DNA from: a bacterium
Lineage (GTDB): Bacteria; B130-G9
DNA: 64,000 nucleotides
Direction of reading: 5' to 3'
Assembly: GCA_035527515.1 (NCBI GenBank)
Contig: DATLAJ010000146.1
Coordinates: forward strand, 65,406-129,405
Positions 55,546 through 64,000 of the stretch are shown in pieces. The notes below the pieces were generated by a model that was given only the letters and a program-made list of their open reading frames with translations, was not told where the DNA came from and ran no database searches. The number at the start of each line of letters is the position of its first letter. The stretch's first letter is position 1. The position numbers were made by a program, and so were the translations under genes.

Positions 55546-56709
55546 TCAACTCATCCTTCCCAGCTGCCAACCTCTGAGCCTATCCAAGACCCGACCCACG
55601 AACGGAGGCCGCCGCACAATGGCATCGTTCGGGCACACCTCGAAACAGCAATAGCATCTAATACATTTTGAATAATCTATCCGGCAGTGGTTGTCAATTG
55701 TTATGGCGCCGACGGGACAAATGTTCCGGCAATGCCCGCAGCCGGTACACTTGTCGGCCTGAACCTCGACTGCGCTTGCATGAAGGCCGAGCACGATGTC
55801 TGTCAGCCCCTCGATTATAGGATTCGCCCGCAGCAACAGCCTCGCAGGGACATGTAACTTCCGTTCGACCTGAGAAAGTGAATCTCCCACAATCTGGACC
55901 TGGTCGAGCCTGGCCGCAAATCCCCTTGCGATCGTGTCCTTCACAGTGTGAACCCTCGTCTGCGAAAGCCCAATCGCTCCGCACGCTACCACGTCAAGGT
56001 TGGCCGCGCCTCGTGAGGCGAGCACGATCCCGAGCTTGCATGGGCTCCCCGTCGAGGGACCGTTCCCCTGCATCCCCATGATGCCATCCATCAAACTCAA
56101 CCCTCTACCGACGGCAGAATAAAGGTCAACTATCGCCTCGCTGAAACGCTCGTATCGATTGAGCCGATGAAACCGCCGTCGCTCCGAAAGCGGCAGAACA
56201 GCGAAGAAGTTCTTGACCGCCCCGGTATAGACTGTCTGAACGTGCGTCTTCAGCTTGGGCAGTGAGATGATAAGATCAGCCTCAAGAAAAAACCTTGAAA
56301 CCAGCGCCGAGCTGACCTGCTTGCCGTTAGCTATATCGATTCTGTCGTAGCCGTCTTTCGACAGCGGCTCAATCGACACACCTTCCTCCTCGCACATAGC
56401 CGCGTAACCAGACCTCCTGAAACACCCCCACGTATCCTCAAGCGGGCCGGACGAATCGGACACCACGGGCTCAAGCCCGTGCGATTTCAGGTACCTTATG
56501 ACGCTACGCGTGAACTCAACGTGCGTGTTGGAACACGCCTCGGGCCTGGCCCCGTTCAGCAGGTTGATCTTAACCAATACTCGCTTGCCCACGTACTCAG
56601 CAAGCTCCGTGAACCCGATGAGCCCGGCGGCGCCAGCAATCGCCGTGTCCAGGGCCGCACGCTCGTACGACTCGCACCGAACGACGGCGACCGGGTCCTG
56701 TGCCGTCAT
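55546..56709 (-). CDS. DUF362 protein with C-terminal 2x[4Fe-4S] ferredoxin domain
   Basis: This 387-residue protein has the DUF362 core (VLVKINLLNGARPEACSNTH, EPVVSDSSGP, ADLIISLPKLKTHVQTVYTG, AVKNFFAVLP). The C-terminal bacterial ferredoxin has two motifs, CTGCGHCRNICP and CIRCYCCFEVCP. DUF362-ferredoxin proteins are widespread in anaerobes and of unknown reaction; electron transfer is likely from the clusters. It is close-packed with the kinase gene upstream (7 bp) and HU downstream. Confidence 0.92.
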   Translation of the reverse strand: MTAQDPVAVVRCESYERAALDTAIAGAAGLIGFTELAEYVGKRVLVKINLLNGARPEACSNTHVEFTRSVIRYLKSHGLEPVVSDSSGPLEDTWGCFRRSGYAAMCEEEGVSIEPLSKDGYDRIDIANGKQVSSALVSRFFLEADLIISLPKLKTHVQTVYTGAVKNFFAVLPLSERRRFHRLNRYERFSEAIVDLYSAVGRGLSLMDGIMGMQGNGPSTGSPCKLGIVLASRGAANLDVVACGAIGLSQTRVHTVKDTIARGFAARLDQVQIVGDSLSQVERKLHVPARLLLRANPIIEGLTDIVLGLHASAVEVQADKCTGCGHCRNICPVGAITIDNHCRIDYSKCIRCYCCFEVCPNDAIVRRPPFVGRVLDRLRGWQLGRMS

Positions 56710-56716
56710 TCGCGCC

Positions 56717-58108
56717 TCAACGTTTGATGTTGCGCTGTATCAGATACAGAGGGACTAGAAGCAGAACCAATATGCCCATAAGGGATAACACAAGCGGCAG
56801 TGTATGCTCTCGCGATAGGTATTGGATATAGGCCATTGCTGCCCGGAAGTATAGCGAGATCGAGCCCTTCACCTGGCGAGTTCCCTCCACATAGACCCGA
56901 TAGGCCTTTAGGTAGTCCTGCTGCTTCTCGTGCTCCTTCGCGGCTTTGACAATCACCTGAGCCCTATCTGAGCTCTCAAAATGCGCGCGCAGGGCAACAG
57001 CTGAGATGATCGCCACGAGCCCGATAATGGTAATCAACAAAACGGAGACGAGTCGCAGCTTTCTCCTGGAATCCGCCCGACTCGGCACGTGCGGCGTCAT
57101 CTCGCGGGCCATTTTCTCTTCAGGGGGCTTCTTCTCGAGCTCTTCGGCTTTCTCTCCCAGCTTGGACTGTGCCATACTCTTCTCGAAATACTTCAACAGG
57201 TCCGTTGTCTTGCCGAATCGCTGGCTGGGTCTCTTGGCCATAGCCCTCAGTATCATGTAACTCACCCAGGGCGGCAGATCAGACCTGAGCCTCATAGGAG
57301 ATTCGGGAACCTGCCGAAGGTGAGCGAGAAGCACGGCCACAGACGACTCCCCGGTAAAGGGGAGCTTGCCTGTGAACATCTCATACATGACAACGCCTAG
57401 TGAATAGATATCCGACCTGGCGTCGATGTTTCTTCCCCTAACCTGCTCAGGAGACATGTAGTCCGGCGTCCCCATTATCACCCCGGTCTGAGAGACCGAA
57501 TTGCCGCCGAGGTGCCGCGCAAGCCCCAGGTCAACGATCTTGATCCCAAGGTTCTTAGTAATCAGAATGTTCTGGGGTTTTATGTCGCGATGAACAACGC
57601 CCACGCGGTGGGCGGCATCCAGGCCCAAACACACCTGAGACATTATCGTGTAGGCTAACTCCACATCAAACGGACCCTCTCGCCTGATCATCTGTTTCAG
57701 GCTCATCCCCTCGACAAACTCCATGACCAGGATGAGCATCCCTCCGATCTCCAGAATGTCCGTCAGCCGGATTATGTTCGGATGCACGACGCGCCTCGAC
57801 ATCTTCAGCTCACCCAAGAAACGTGAGCGAACCTGCTCGTCGCTCGTGAGAGAGGGCTTCAGCACCTTCAAGGCAATCACGCTGCCGGTCGTAACATCGA
57901 CCGCGCGGAAAACACGGCCGAAGCCTCCTTTCCCAACCTCAGAGACTATTTCGTATCGGTCAGCAAACTTAACGCCCTTCTTGAACGAAGGCGCACCGAG
58001 GTCGGTCCTTGTATCCTCATCGTCCCCCGTCATCAGAAGACACCCGCAGCTGGAACAGTTGTTCATGTCATCCAGATTCGCCAAACCGCATTCAGGACAT
58101 TGAATCAT
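56717..58108 (-). CDS. Membrane-anchored Hanks-type Ser/Thr protein kinase with zinc ribbon
   Basis: This 463-residue kinase has an N-terminal zinc-ribbon (C4-x2-C7 and C18-x2-C21). The catalytic domain is at about 50-310: VGKGGFGRVFRAVD (P-loop), ALKVLKPSL (Lys), HRDIKPQNIL (catalytic loop), DLGLARHLGG (DLG in place of DFG), GTPDYMSPEQVRG (APE region) and DIYSLGVVMYEMFTGKLPF. A membrane helix follows at about 352-374, then a short helical stretch and a second hydrophobic helix near 440-458. There is no PASTA or other known sensor domain. All catalytic residues look intact. Targets are unknown. Confidence 0.93.
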   Translation of the reverse strand: MIQCPECGLANLDDMNNCSSCGCLLMTGDDEDTRTDLGAPSFKKGVKFADRYEIVSEVGKGGFGRVFRAVDVTTGSVIALKVLKPSLTSDEQVRSRFLGELKMSRRVVHPNIIRLTDILEIGGMLILVMEFVEGMSLKQMIRREGPFDVELAYTIMSQVCLGLDAAHRVGVVHRDIKPQNILITKNLGIKIVDLGLARHLGGNSVSQTGVIMGTPDYMSPEQVRGRNIDARSDIYSLGVVMYEMFTGKLPFTGESSVAVLLAHLRQVPESPMRLRSDLPPWVSYMILRAMAKRPSQRFGKTTDLLKYFEKSMAQSKLGEKAEELEKKPPEEKMAREMTPHVPSRADSRRKLRLVSVLLITIIGLVAIISAVALRAHFESSDRAQVIVKAAKEHEKQQDYLKAYRVYVEGTRQVKGSISLYFRAAMAYIQYLSREHTLPLVLSLMGILVLLLVPLYLIQRNIKR

Positions 58109-58235
58109 TGCTGCGTTTGCTCCAGTGCCTTGTCTCGAACAGCCCGATCACATACCAGACAGTAGCGCATTTGCTCTTTAGTCGCAAGTCCTCGGTCGAG
58201 CCCGACCGGGATGAAGCTGACGTCGAGAGGAGAGC

Positions 58236-59117
58236 CTACCCACCATACGCAATCGACCGCGCTGCCTCGACCGTGTTCTCAAGGAGCATGCAGACTGTCA
58301 TCGGGCCAACGCCGCCGGGCACGGGTGTGATGTACGACGCAATTTCTGAGACTGATGCGAAATCAACGTCGCCAACCAACCGGCGGCCCGTCTTCGAGTC
58401 CTCGCACGGCACTACATTGGTCCCCGCGTCGATCACGACAACGCCGTCTGCGAAATAGGTGGCATCGAGCATTTGAGCTCGGCCAATCGCCACCGCGACG
58501 ATCTCCGCGCGTTTTGTTACTTGCCTCAAGTTGCGCGTCCGAGTGTGCGCGATCGTAACCGTCGCATTCCTGCTCCTGCTGGAAAGCATGACCGCAAGCG
58601 GCCTACCGACGAGCTCGCTTCTGCCGACGACGACGGCGTTTTTGCCCTCAGTAGCAATGCCATACTCATCGAGCAGCCTGATCATCCCTTTGGGCGTGCA
58701 TGGGGCGAGGCAGGGCTTGCCTCGATACAAGAGGCCCTGATTGAGCGTCGTAAGGCCGTCCACATCCTTCCCGGGAGCTATCCAATCGATTACCTCGTGC
58801 GCATCAAGATGCTCCGGAAGCGGCAGCTGGACGAGCACCCCGTGCACCTTCTCGCTCCGGTTGAGCTCGCCGATCGTCTCGTGCAGCTCATCCCTTGTTA
58901 CCGTGGTTGCGAACTTGTGCAGCTCGAAATGAAGACCAATCTGCGTGGAGCGTTTCCGTTTCATCCGCACATAAGTGGCTGAGGCAGGATGTTCACCAAC
59001 AAGGACGGCAGCAAGGCCAGGTCGCACGCCGCGTTCCTCCCACAGCGCTTCCACTTGCTCCGCGAGTCTCTGTTCGATTCTCGCGGCAGTTCTCTTTCCA
59101 TCCAGTATCGTAGCCAT
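58236..59117 (-). CDS. folD: Bifunctional methylenetetrahydrofolate dehydrogenase/cyclohydrolase FolD
   Basis: FolD (293 residues) interconverts 5,10-methylene- and 10-formyl-tetrahydrofolate. It has GLAAVLVGEHPASATYVRMK with the catalytic Lys in YVRMKRK, VLVQLPLPEHLD, PGKDVDGLT, PCTPKGMIRLL, VVVGRSELVGRPLAVML for NADP and YITPVPGGVGPMT. The start is ATG 59117 with an SD (AAAGGGA); the frame upstream to 59195 is not FolD-like. The gap to the downstream kinase gene (58109-58235) shows nothing recognisable. Confidence 0.96.
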   Translation of the reverse strand: MATILDGKRTAARIEQRLAEQVEALWEERGVRPGLAAVLVGEHPASATYVRMKRKRSTQIGLHFELHKFATTVTRDELHETIGELNRSEKVHGVLVQLPLPEHLDAHEVIDWIAPGKDVDGLTTLNQGLLYRGKPCLAPCTPKGMIRLLDEYGIATEGKNAVVVGRSELVGRPLAVMLSSRSRNATVTIAHTRTRNLRQVTKRAEIVAVAIGRAQMLDATYFADGVVVIDAGTNVVPCEDSKTGRRLVGDVDFASVSEIASYITPVPGGVGPMTVCMLLENTVEAARSIAYGG

Positions 59118-59241
59118 GTCTATCCCTTTCCTGCTGTCAATGAGAGCAATCGAGACGACTATAATGTCGAAAACTGAGATTTGAAAGGGCAGCATGAAAA
59201 AGGCTAACCGGCGCCTTTGTGCCGATCATCCCAGGCGCCGT

Positions 59242-59328
59242 AGCACCCAACGGGTGCAACCCACGAACCAACCGCGGTCCAAATCATCGCCTGTTAGGAG
59301 CCGCTAAACATGTTCATCCTAGGAACTC
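59242..59328 (+). repeat. Dispersed repeat, copy 1 (about 87 bp)
   Basis: This segment, containing ACGGGTG-AACCCACGA, CAACCGCGGTCC and AGCCGCTAAACATGTTCATC, is closely matched at 61847-61933 in the same orientation. The two copies bracket the lipoprotein trio and the SPFH gene. No coding potential is supported. Confidence 0.85.
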
Positions 59329-59361
59329 TCCTGTCTATAAGCTGATTTTTAGATTGTGTTA

Positions 59362-59389
59362 TTGACAAAAGACAAGGGTTGGATGTAAT
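59362..59389 (+). promoter_or_regulatory. Sigma-70-type promoter of the lipoprotein genes
   Basis: A perfect -35 TTGACA (59362-59367) is followed after 16 bp by TGTAAT (59384-59389), one base from consensus. It precedes the first lipoprotein gene by about 105 bp. The leader contains a small perfect stem, TGCAAAC-AA-GTTTGCA, near 59435-59450. Confidence 0.6.
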
Positions 59390-59496
59390 GTGCGGAGTAA
59401 TCTATCGATACATAGGGTTGAGAACATAACGATGTGCAAACAAGTTTGCATGCGCTATTAAGGCAAAACGATGAACAATACAGGAGGTTGAAGAGA

Positions 59497-59916
59497 ATGA
59501 TTCGCACATGGATAATTACAGTTATAGTTGTTGGTTCTGTGTTGACAGTTTTTTCAGGCTGCAGTGCGACCAGGCAGGCCTCAAGCACACAAGAAGGATT
59601 ACAGGGCGATCGACTAACTCTCGGAACAGTTCAAAAAGTCATCAAGAAAGGTATGTCAGGAGCTCAAGTTATTGAGGCTTTGGGCTCGCCTAATATCGTT
59701 TCTACAGATGAACAAGGTCGCGAAGTGTGGATATACGACAAAATAGCAACCGATAAGGTCTATTCTGAAGGTTCGGGAGGCGCGACCTTGGTATTGATAT
59801 GGGGTGGACAAAGTGCAGGCTCATCTTCAACAAGTCAGCGAACATTAACCGTTATCATCAAGTTTGACCATGATAAAAAGGTCCGTGATTTCGCATACCA
59901 TGCGTCAAGGTTTTAG
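59497..59916 (+). CDS. BamE/SmpA-like lipoprotein
   Basis: This 139-residue lipoprotein has a signal peptide with the lipobox VFSG-C near residue 19. The mature part contains a short SmpA/BamE-like pattern, KVIKKGMSGAQVIEALGSPN followed by REVWIYDK, then a Ser/Gly-rich loop and a last strand (LTVIIKFDHDKKVRDFAYH). BamE domains assist outer-membrane protein assembly, but many small lipoproteins share the fold. The start is ATG 59497 with SD GGAGG; the frame extends upstream to 59434 without support. It is the first gene of a three-lipoprotein run in AT-rich DNA. Confidence 0.8.
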   Translation: MIRTWIITVIVVGSVLTVFSGCSATRQASSTQEGLQGDRLTLGTVQKVIKKGMSGAQVIEALGSPNIVSTDEQGREVWIYDKIATDKVYSEGSGGATLVLIWGGQSAGSSSTSQRTLTVIIKFDHDKKVRDFAYHASRF

Positions 59917-59929
59917 CAGCCGAAACATC

Positions 59930-60457
59930 ATGAAAGCAATCTTCCCTATGCTCCTCATTTGCATTGTGCTTATGGCTGGGTGTCAGACCATCCCCCGAGA
60001 TGTCTTATCGCTGAGCCCAGAAGCTCTGGGCCAGCGCCAAATGCAAACTAGACAATATGAAACGAAAGACGAGGCGAAGATTCTCCGAGCATGCGCGGCT
60101 CATCTTCAGGACATGGGCTTCAATATAGATGAGAGCGAGACAGAACTGGGTCTTATTTCTGCTTCCAAAATGCGGAGCGCCGTAAACGCTGGTCAGCTAG
60201 TTGGAGCGGTTATCGTTGCCGCCCTTTTGGGCTCTATGCCGGCTACTGACGAAAAGCAAAAGATGCGTGCTTCGATCGTCACGCGCCCTGCAGGAGAGCA
60301 CGGTGAATATATAGTTGTGAGAGTAACCTTCCAGAGGATCGTATGGAATACGCAGGGTCAAGTGAGCCGGTCAGAGAGCTTAACGGATCCTAAAATATAT
60401 CAGGAGTTCTTTGATAAGCTGTCTAAATCTATCTTTCTGCAGGCACAAGAAATATGA
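59930..60457 (+). CDS. Predicted lipoprotein, paralog of the next gene
   Basis: This 175-residue lipoprotein has the signal peptide MKAIFPMLLICIVLMAG-C. The mature part includes MQTRQYETKDEAKILRACAA and HLQDMGFNIDESETELGLIS, a pattern shared with the following protein, then a small hydrophobic segment (QLVGAVIVAALLGSMPA) and FQRIVWNTQGQVSRSESL. I do not recognise a named family. It starts 13 bp after the BamE-like gene and its stop overlaps the next ATG (ATGA). Confidence 0.78.
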   Translation: MKAIFPMLLICIVLMAGCQTIPRDVLSLSPEALGQRQMQTRQYETKDEAKILRACAAHLQDMGFNIDESETELGLISASKMRSAVNAGQLVGAVIVAALLGSMPATDEKQKMRASIVTRPAGEHGEYIVVRVTFQRIVWNTQGQVSRSESLTDPKIYQEFFDKLSKSIFLQAQEI

Positions 60458-60873
60458 AAAATACGCTCCTTTCAATATTGATACTATTCTCCTTGCTTAT
60501 CGCAGGTTGTGCCACTACGCAGCAACGTCTTCTCGATTCTAATTCCAGTCAAGTGCAATTGAGGAGTATTCAAACACGGGTTTTTGATGCAACAGATATA
60601 GAAAAAACTCTGAGAACAATTATGGCCACTCTTCAAGATTTGGGCTTCGTGATCGATAAGGCAGATGCAGAGCTTGGAACAGTCACCGCCACAAAGCTAA
60701 AATACTATGCATTACGTATGACAGTTACAGTCAGAAGAAGGGGACAGACACAGCTGTTGGTTCGGGCTAATGCACAATACAATCTGCGGCCCATTACCGA
60801 GCCCCGGCCATATCAGCAATTTTTCGCCGCTCTTGAGAAAGCCATGTTTCTAACCGCCCATCACGTTGACTAA
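60454..60873 (+). CDS. Predicted lipoprotein, shorter paralog
   Basis: This 139-residue lipoprotein has the signal peptide ILILFSLLIAG-C. It repeats the pattern RSIQTRVFDATDIEKTLRT, then TLQDLGFVIDKADAELGTVT, then TVTVRRRGQTQLLVRANAQY and PYQQFFAALEKAMFL, parallel to the preceding gene. It lacks that gene's central hydrophobic segment. Its ATG overlaps the upstream stop, so the pair is translationally coupled and most likely arose by tandem duplication. The function is unknown. Confidence 0.78.
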   Translation: MKNTLLSILILFSLLIAGCATTQQRLLDSNSSQVQLRSIQTRVFDATDIEKTLRTIMATLQDLGFVIDKADAELGTVTATKLKYYALRMTVTVRRRGQTQLLVRANAQYNLRPITEPRPYQQFFAALEKAMFLTAHHVD

Positions 60874-60891
60874 AGACAGATAAAAACACGG

Positions 60892-61641
60892 TCAAAACGG
60901 TGGCTTTCTAGCACCGCTTTCGAGAGTGGTTACGGTGTGACAAGCAACCATGGGCACTGGGCCAAAGCATAGCCCATGATAGGCACGTCCATACGCGAAC
61001 GTCCCGCGATCTTTGCCATCTTTCTTAATGTTGTCCCTCTGGCCGTTGATAGACTTCCGGAATTCCGGCGGCGCAAGCCCACGAGCTGAGCTCGCGGCGA
61101 ACGCAAAGTCTCGCATGAAGAAGTGGACTAGACTGACACCGCGATTCGCGAGCAGTTCCGACAGTTGCCTCTCGATTGCGGCCTTCTGTTCGGTCCGCCA
61201 GGATGCTTCGAGAAAACCGTCCGTGTTCGTCTCCTGAAAAAAGCGGCGCATAACACTTTTGATGTCGTTCAGCATTGCTCGCTGGACGTATTGCTCGCCA
61301 TCATTCAGAGCATAGTTTAGGGCAAGCTGCGTTGGCTCTACCCGAAATGTGGTCGTGGCGTCCACATAGACTCTGAGGTTGTCCCTGAGGTTGACCTCAA
61401 CGTGCTCTACGTCCACCTTCCGCACCCTGGTGCTTACCAGATCGACCTGATGCACAATCGGGACCGCAAAACGCACTCCGGGCATCAGCAGTTTGGGTTT
61501 CGCCCGCCCAGCCCCCGACCCAGCAAGCTGCGGCCGCCGAATGCCGACGAACCCGCATGGCACTTTAGTTAAGGCGACTACCCTGAAAAGCACAAGGAGC
61601 ACCACAATAAGAACCGCCACAAGAAAAAGCTTCCGCACCAT
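60892..61641 (-). CDS. SPFH/prohibitin-domain membrane protein with abnormal C-terminus
   Basis: This 249-residue protein has an N-terminal membrane helix (LFLVAVLIVVLLVLFRVVAL). An SPFH domain follows (VPCGFVGIRRPQ, MPGVRFAVPIVHQVDLVSTRVRKV, VNLRDNLRVYVDATTTFRV, GVSLVHFFMRDFAF, PPEFRKSI). Prohibitin-like proteins continue into a long coiled coil, but here it ends in unrelated low-complexity residues (KDGKDRGTFAYG...LESGARKPPF). The C-terminal oligomerisation helix thus appears lost, probably by an upstream-oriented rearrangement. It is convergent with the lipoprotein trio. Confidence 0.7.
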   Translation of the reverse strand: MVRKLFLVAVLIVVLLVLFRVVALTKVPCGFVGIRRPQLAGSGAGRAKPKLLMPGVRFAVPIVHQVDLVSTRVRKVDVEHVEVNLRDNLRVYVDATTTFRVEPTQLALNYALNDGEQYVQRAMLNDIKSVMRRFFQETNTDGFLEASWRTEQKAAIERQLSELLANRGVSLVHFFMRDFAFAASSARGLAPPEFRKSINGQRDNIKKDGKDRGTFAYGRAYHGLCFGPVPMVACHTVTTLESGARKPPF

Positions 61642-61846
61642 GTCTGTCCCTCCTTAGTTTCGTTAATTCAACGATAAACCTATCACAGCCGCCGTCTCCT
61701 GTGCAAGCTCGAGGGCCGTCCTGCGGCGTGAAGCTGAGGGCGTCGAGCGAGGCTGGGAGCATCAGTGTTGGGCGGTCCTCAGTAATCAGATTGAGCCAAG
61801 CCAGCTGTGGCCATTTGGAGTGCGGCGCCGAGCGACCGCATTCCAA

Positions 61847-61933
61847 AGCACCAAACGGGTGGAACCCACGAGCCAACCGCGGTCCCAATCATCGCCTGTT
61901 GGGAGCCGCTAAACATGTTCATCTTATGAAGTC
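61847..61933 (+). repeat. Dispersed repeat, copy 2
   Basis: Matches 59242-59328 with only scattered substitutions. It lies in the noncoding gap between the SPFH gene and a possible small gene. The rest of the gap (61642-62015) shows nothing else. Confidence 0.85.
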
Positions 61934-62015
61934 CCCTGCCCTTAATTTGATTTTGGGGCCTCGTCTCCTGTTGAAAGTCGCAAGACGAGGCGTTACCATT
62001 ACGTCAAGGAGGGCC

Positions 62016-62255
62016 ATGATACTGAATGCGGATCTAAAGGCGCACATGAGCCGCTTTTATGACGATGACTACGGCCAGACTGGTTACGGCATAGCGTTCT
62101 GGATTATGGGTGAGCAGATGCTGACTGCCTGGAATTTGGCTAGCCAACGGATCGAGGGGCCGGATGGAGGGACATGTGCCGATTTGGGCGTATTCTACAA
62201 TGGGAAATGGCTCTTGCCCCGAGGCAACGATCAGGGGCCCGGTTGGTGCAACTGA
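62016..62255 (+). CDS. Possible small protein of unknown function
   Basis: A 79-codon frame beginning MILNADLKAHMSRFYDDDYG and ending NDQGPGWCN follows a strong SD-like AAGGAGG, though only 3 nt from the ATG. Composition is unremarkable and no family, signal or membrane segment is recognised. It could be a real small gene or a fragment. Confidence 0.35.
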   Translation: MILNADLKAHMSRFYDDDYGQTGYGIAFWIMGEQMLTAWNLASQRIEGPDGGTCADLGVFYNGKWLLPRGNDQGPGWCN

Positions 62256-62362
62256 GGAGGTCGCTTGATGTAGTTCATCTGCGACACCGGGAGGAATAGG
62301 CTCAGGACCGCCGTGTGGGCTGGGTTCGCGCCTAGGGTTTTAGAATCGAAAGGGAGGGCGTT

Positions 62363-64000
62363 ATGTGGGAAAACAGTGTCTTGTGTGAAGATTGCGGAAG
62401 CAAAGAGGAGAGTAGGCCTTGGACGGGGAGGGCCGGCAAGCTCAATCTAGTCGGCACGATATGGGTGGTGGTGTGCTTTCTGCTGGGCAGTGGGTCGGTT
62501 TTCGCCGTTGAATTCGCAGGCCCGCTTGTGATAAACTACACATCCGGAACATACCAGAACCGCCTCGCGGTCCAGGGCGATTGTGTATGGATCGCCACAG
62601 AGGGTGGTCTTGTCTTGATCAAGGGAAACACAGGTCAGAGGCTGAAGTTCACGCCGGCTGACTGGCGCGGTGCGCCCGGCGCTGGCTCCGTAGTGGTTGA
62701 CATAAGCGGCGGCGTCTGGGGCTGTCCGTCACATCAACACGGGTACTTTGACCCTGGTCTCTTCCAGTTCGATGGCCTGGCATGGGAATGGAACGAGCGG
62801 CCGCTTGAGGGTGCTATGTACCGGGGCCTAGTCGCAGCTCACCTGGCGAGCGACGAGCTCGGGAACGTGTGGGTCCCTCTTTACGATCGCATGATTAGGT
62901 TTCATGGATCCAATTGGTATTCCTGGGACATGGCCGCTCCTTCCTGGTGGGCTGTCTTCGATTGTGTGGCGGCGAGAGGCGGCAAGGCCTGGGCGCCATC
63001 GGGAGGCGGCTCCAGGCTCTTCGTATTCGAAGACGATGATTTGTCCTGGATGACGCTTAATGAATCGATCTACGATATTGCCGCAGACATAACAAACGGT
63101 GTTTGGCTGGCCTTGCCAGGACTGCTTCTTCACTTTGACGAAGGCCATTTCCGAGGCTTCGAGCTTCCCCCCGAAACCGGGCTAAGCGATAGGGGATTCG
63201 ATGTTCGCGTGGACGATCGGAATACTAAATGGTGTATAAAAAGCGTAGGTTATGAATTGTGGGTCGCGTCTCTGTCCCAGGACGAGACCTGGGCAGCTTA
63301 CGGCGAGTTCACGGTCCCCGTGCAGTATGTGCAAGACGTTAGGTTTGGTGAGGACGGCGAGGCGTGGTTGATGCCGTCCAGAACCATAACGTACTGGAAT
63401 GATCCCCTCGGGATCGATGCACCTCTACTCGAGCCGTCGCTTCTGCGCTATGGTGCGGGAGGGCTCCAAACCTTCTGGCCTTCTGACCCGTTGCCCGCGA
63501 GTTCTGTATCGGACCTTTGTATTGACTCACGAGGGACCGTGTGGGTTGCTGGGCTTTGGGAGGATTATACTCGAGAGGATCCTTATGCGTCCTATCTGTG
63601 TCGGTGGGACGGCGTCGAGCATGAAATCTTCTGGCCGTGGCATCGCGAGCTCCCCAACTTGATCAACTGCGTGACGCCCGGACCGGACGGCGATGTTTGG
63701 TTCGGGACGGACGAGGGTCTTTATGTATTTGACGGGGAGGAGTGGCGCCAGGTTAACGATGCTTCGATAACGAAGGTCAAGATCGCCCCTGATGGGCAAG
63801 TTTGGATCATCTGGTGCGTGTCGGAATACGAGCGCCGTGCCCAGCGCTTTGACGGCACTAGGTGGTGGAGTGCGTATAGGCCTGATTGGTCGGCACAGGA
63901 GCTCTCCGATGTGGCGTTCGACAGCAACGGGGTCGCATGGTTCTCCTGCGATGATCGATTTTGGGACCAGTACGAAGACTCAACACCTCGCAACTACGCG
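62363..64000 (+). CDS. Secreted beta-propeller protein (Reg_prop-like repeats), C-terminus outside window
   Basis: A plus-strand frame open to the window end (546 codons). It starts at an ATG with SD AGGGAGGG. The N-terminus WENSVLCEDCG is followed by a hydrophobic export segment (about residues 29-50, LVGTIWVVVCFLLGSGSVFA). The rest is built of blades of the two-component-regulator-propeller type, seen as repeated G-x-V/A-W-(I/V/F)-(A/G/P) and L-x-R/F-D-G-x-x-W motifs, such as GDCVWIATEGGLVLI, GNVWVPLYDRMIRF, GTVWVAGLWED, GDVWFGTDEGLYVFDG and GQVWIIWC. It may be a sensor or secreted binding protein; the downstream part is needed to decide. Confidence 0.85.
   Translation, partial: MWENSVLCEDCGSKEESRPWTGRAGKLNLVGTIWVVVCFLLGSGSVFAVEFAGPLVINYTSGTYQNRLAVQGDCVWIATEGGLVLIKGNTGQRLKFTPADWRGAPGAGSVVVDISGGVWGCPSHQHGYFDPGLFQFDGLAWEWNERPLEGAMYRGLVAAHLASDELGNVWVPLYDRMIRFHGSNWYSWDMAAPSWWAVFDCVAARGGKAWAPSGGGSRLFVFEDDDLSWMTLNESIYDIAADITNGVWLALPGLLLHFDEGHFRGFELPPETGLSDRGFDVRVDDRNTKWCIKSVGYELWVASLSQDETWAAYGEFTVPVQYVQDVRFGEDGEAWLMPSRTITYWNDPLGIDAPLLEPSLLRYGAGGLQTFWPSDPLPASSVSDLCIDSRGTVWVAGLWEDYTREDPYASYLCRWDGVEHEIFWPWHRELPNLINCVTPGPDGDVWFGTDEGLYVFDGEEWRQVNDASITKVKIAPDGQVWIIWCVSEYERRAQRFDGTRWWSAYRPDWSAQELSDVAFDSNGVAWFSCDDRFWDQYEDSTPRNYA

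Noticed and set aside
61565-61888. Minus-strand frame of 107 codons over the dispersed repeat
   Set aside because: It consists largely of repeat sequence and overlaps the SPFH start; no protein signature.
61701-62015. Upstream extension of the small frame ending at 62255
   Set aside because: The upstream part reads through the dispersed repeat; only the last 79 codons follow an SD.

Overview
The window reads as a chromosomal segment of an uncultivated, diderm (Gram-negative-type) bacterium of moderately high GC. Evidence for an outer membrane and envelope: an HtrB/LpxL-like lipid A acyltransferase, a DUF3570 outer-membrane beta-barrel, several lipoproteins including a BamE/SmpA-like one, and TlpA and HflKC. 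An archaeal-type phosphoglycerate mutase, an EtfAB pair with a built-in ferredoxin, a DUF362 ferredoxin protein, very large secreted beta-helix and PQQ-propeller proteins and abundant dispersed hairpin repeats are the sort of mixture seen in candidate-phylum genomes. I cannot assign a phylum from the sequence alone. No tRNA, rRNA or CRISPR array was recognised.

Layout. 1-3.3 kb: an acyltransferase cut by the window edge, a collapsed acyl-CoA ligase remnant, and etfBA. 3.4-20.6 kb: secreted proteins (two beta-helix proteins and a 2,494-residue PQQ/Ig-like protein) interleaved with a thiamin group (MTH1187-type thiamin-binding protein, ThiD, ThiC, with an MscS channel between) and miaB. 20.7-27.2 kb: a plus-strand housekeeping run rpmE-yqhQ-prfA-DUF89-ftsY-ribD-HDOD, with tight or overlapping junctions in its first half. 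27.3-34.6 kb: tatD-galT-Gfo/Idh oxidoreductase on the minus strand, CoA-disulfide-reductase-like and thioredoxin reductase genes divergently arranged, and a family-2 glycosyltransferase. 34.6-40.0 kb: another beta-helix protein, a TlpA/DUF4266/DUF3570 envelope cassette and apgM. 40-45.2 kb: a frameshifted membrane protein, a cold-shock protein, a B12-binding radical SAM enzyme and hflKC. 45.2-50.1 kb: the most mobile part, with a broken GxxExxY gene between inverted repeats, two glycosyltransferases and a type II restriction-modification pair inserted at the 3' end of one of them. 50.1-59.2 kb: a long minus-strand run folD, Ser/Thr kinase, DUF362, HU, dnaN, guaA, nucleotidyltransferase-like, TPM-domain protein, lemA. 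59.2-64 kb: an AT-richer lipoprotein trio with its own promoter, an SPFH protein with an abnormal C-terminus and a secreted propeller protein running off the end.

The clearest unusual signal is at 47.8-50.05 kb. A predicted PD-(D/E)XK endonuclease and an N4-cytosine-type methyltransferase are bracketed by a direct repeat of about 125 bp that is the last part of the upstream glycosyltransferase gene, as expected for insertion with long target duplication. A second theme is dispersed repeats that reach into coding sequence: they supply the stop codon of tatD, the first codons of the GxxExxY gene and an in-frame insertion in a glycosyltransferase. Two hairpin repeat families show compensatory stem changes between copies, and one of them is bounded by MITE-like terminal inverted repeats.
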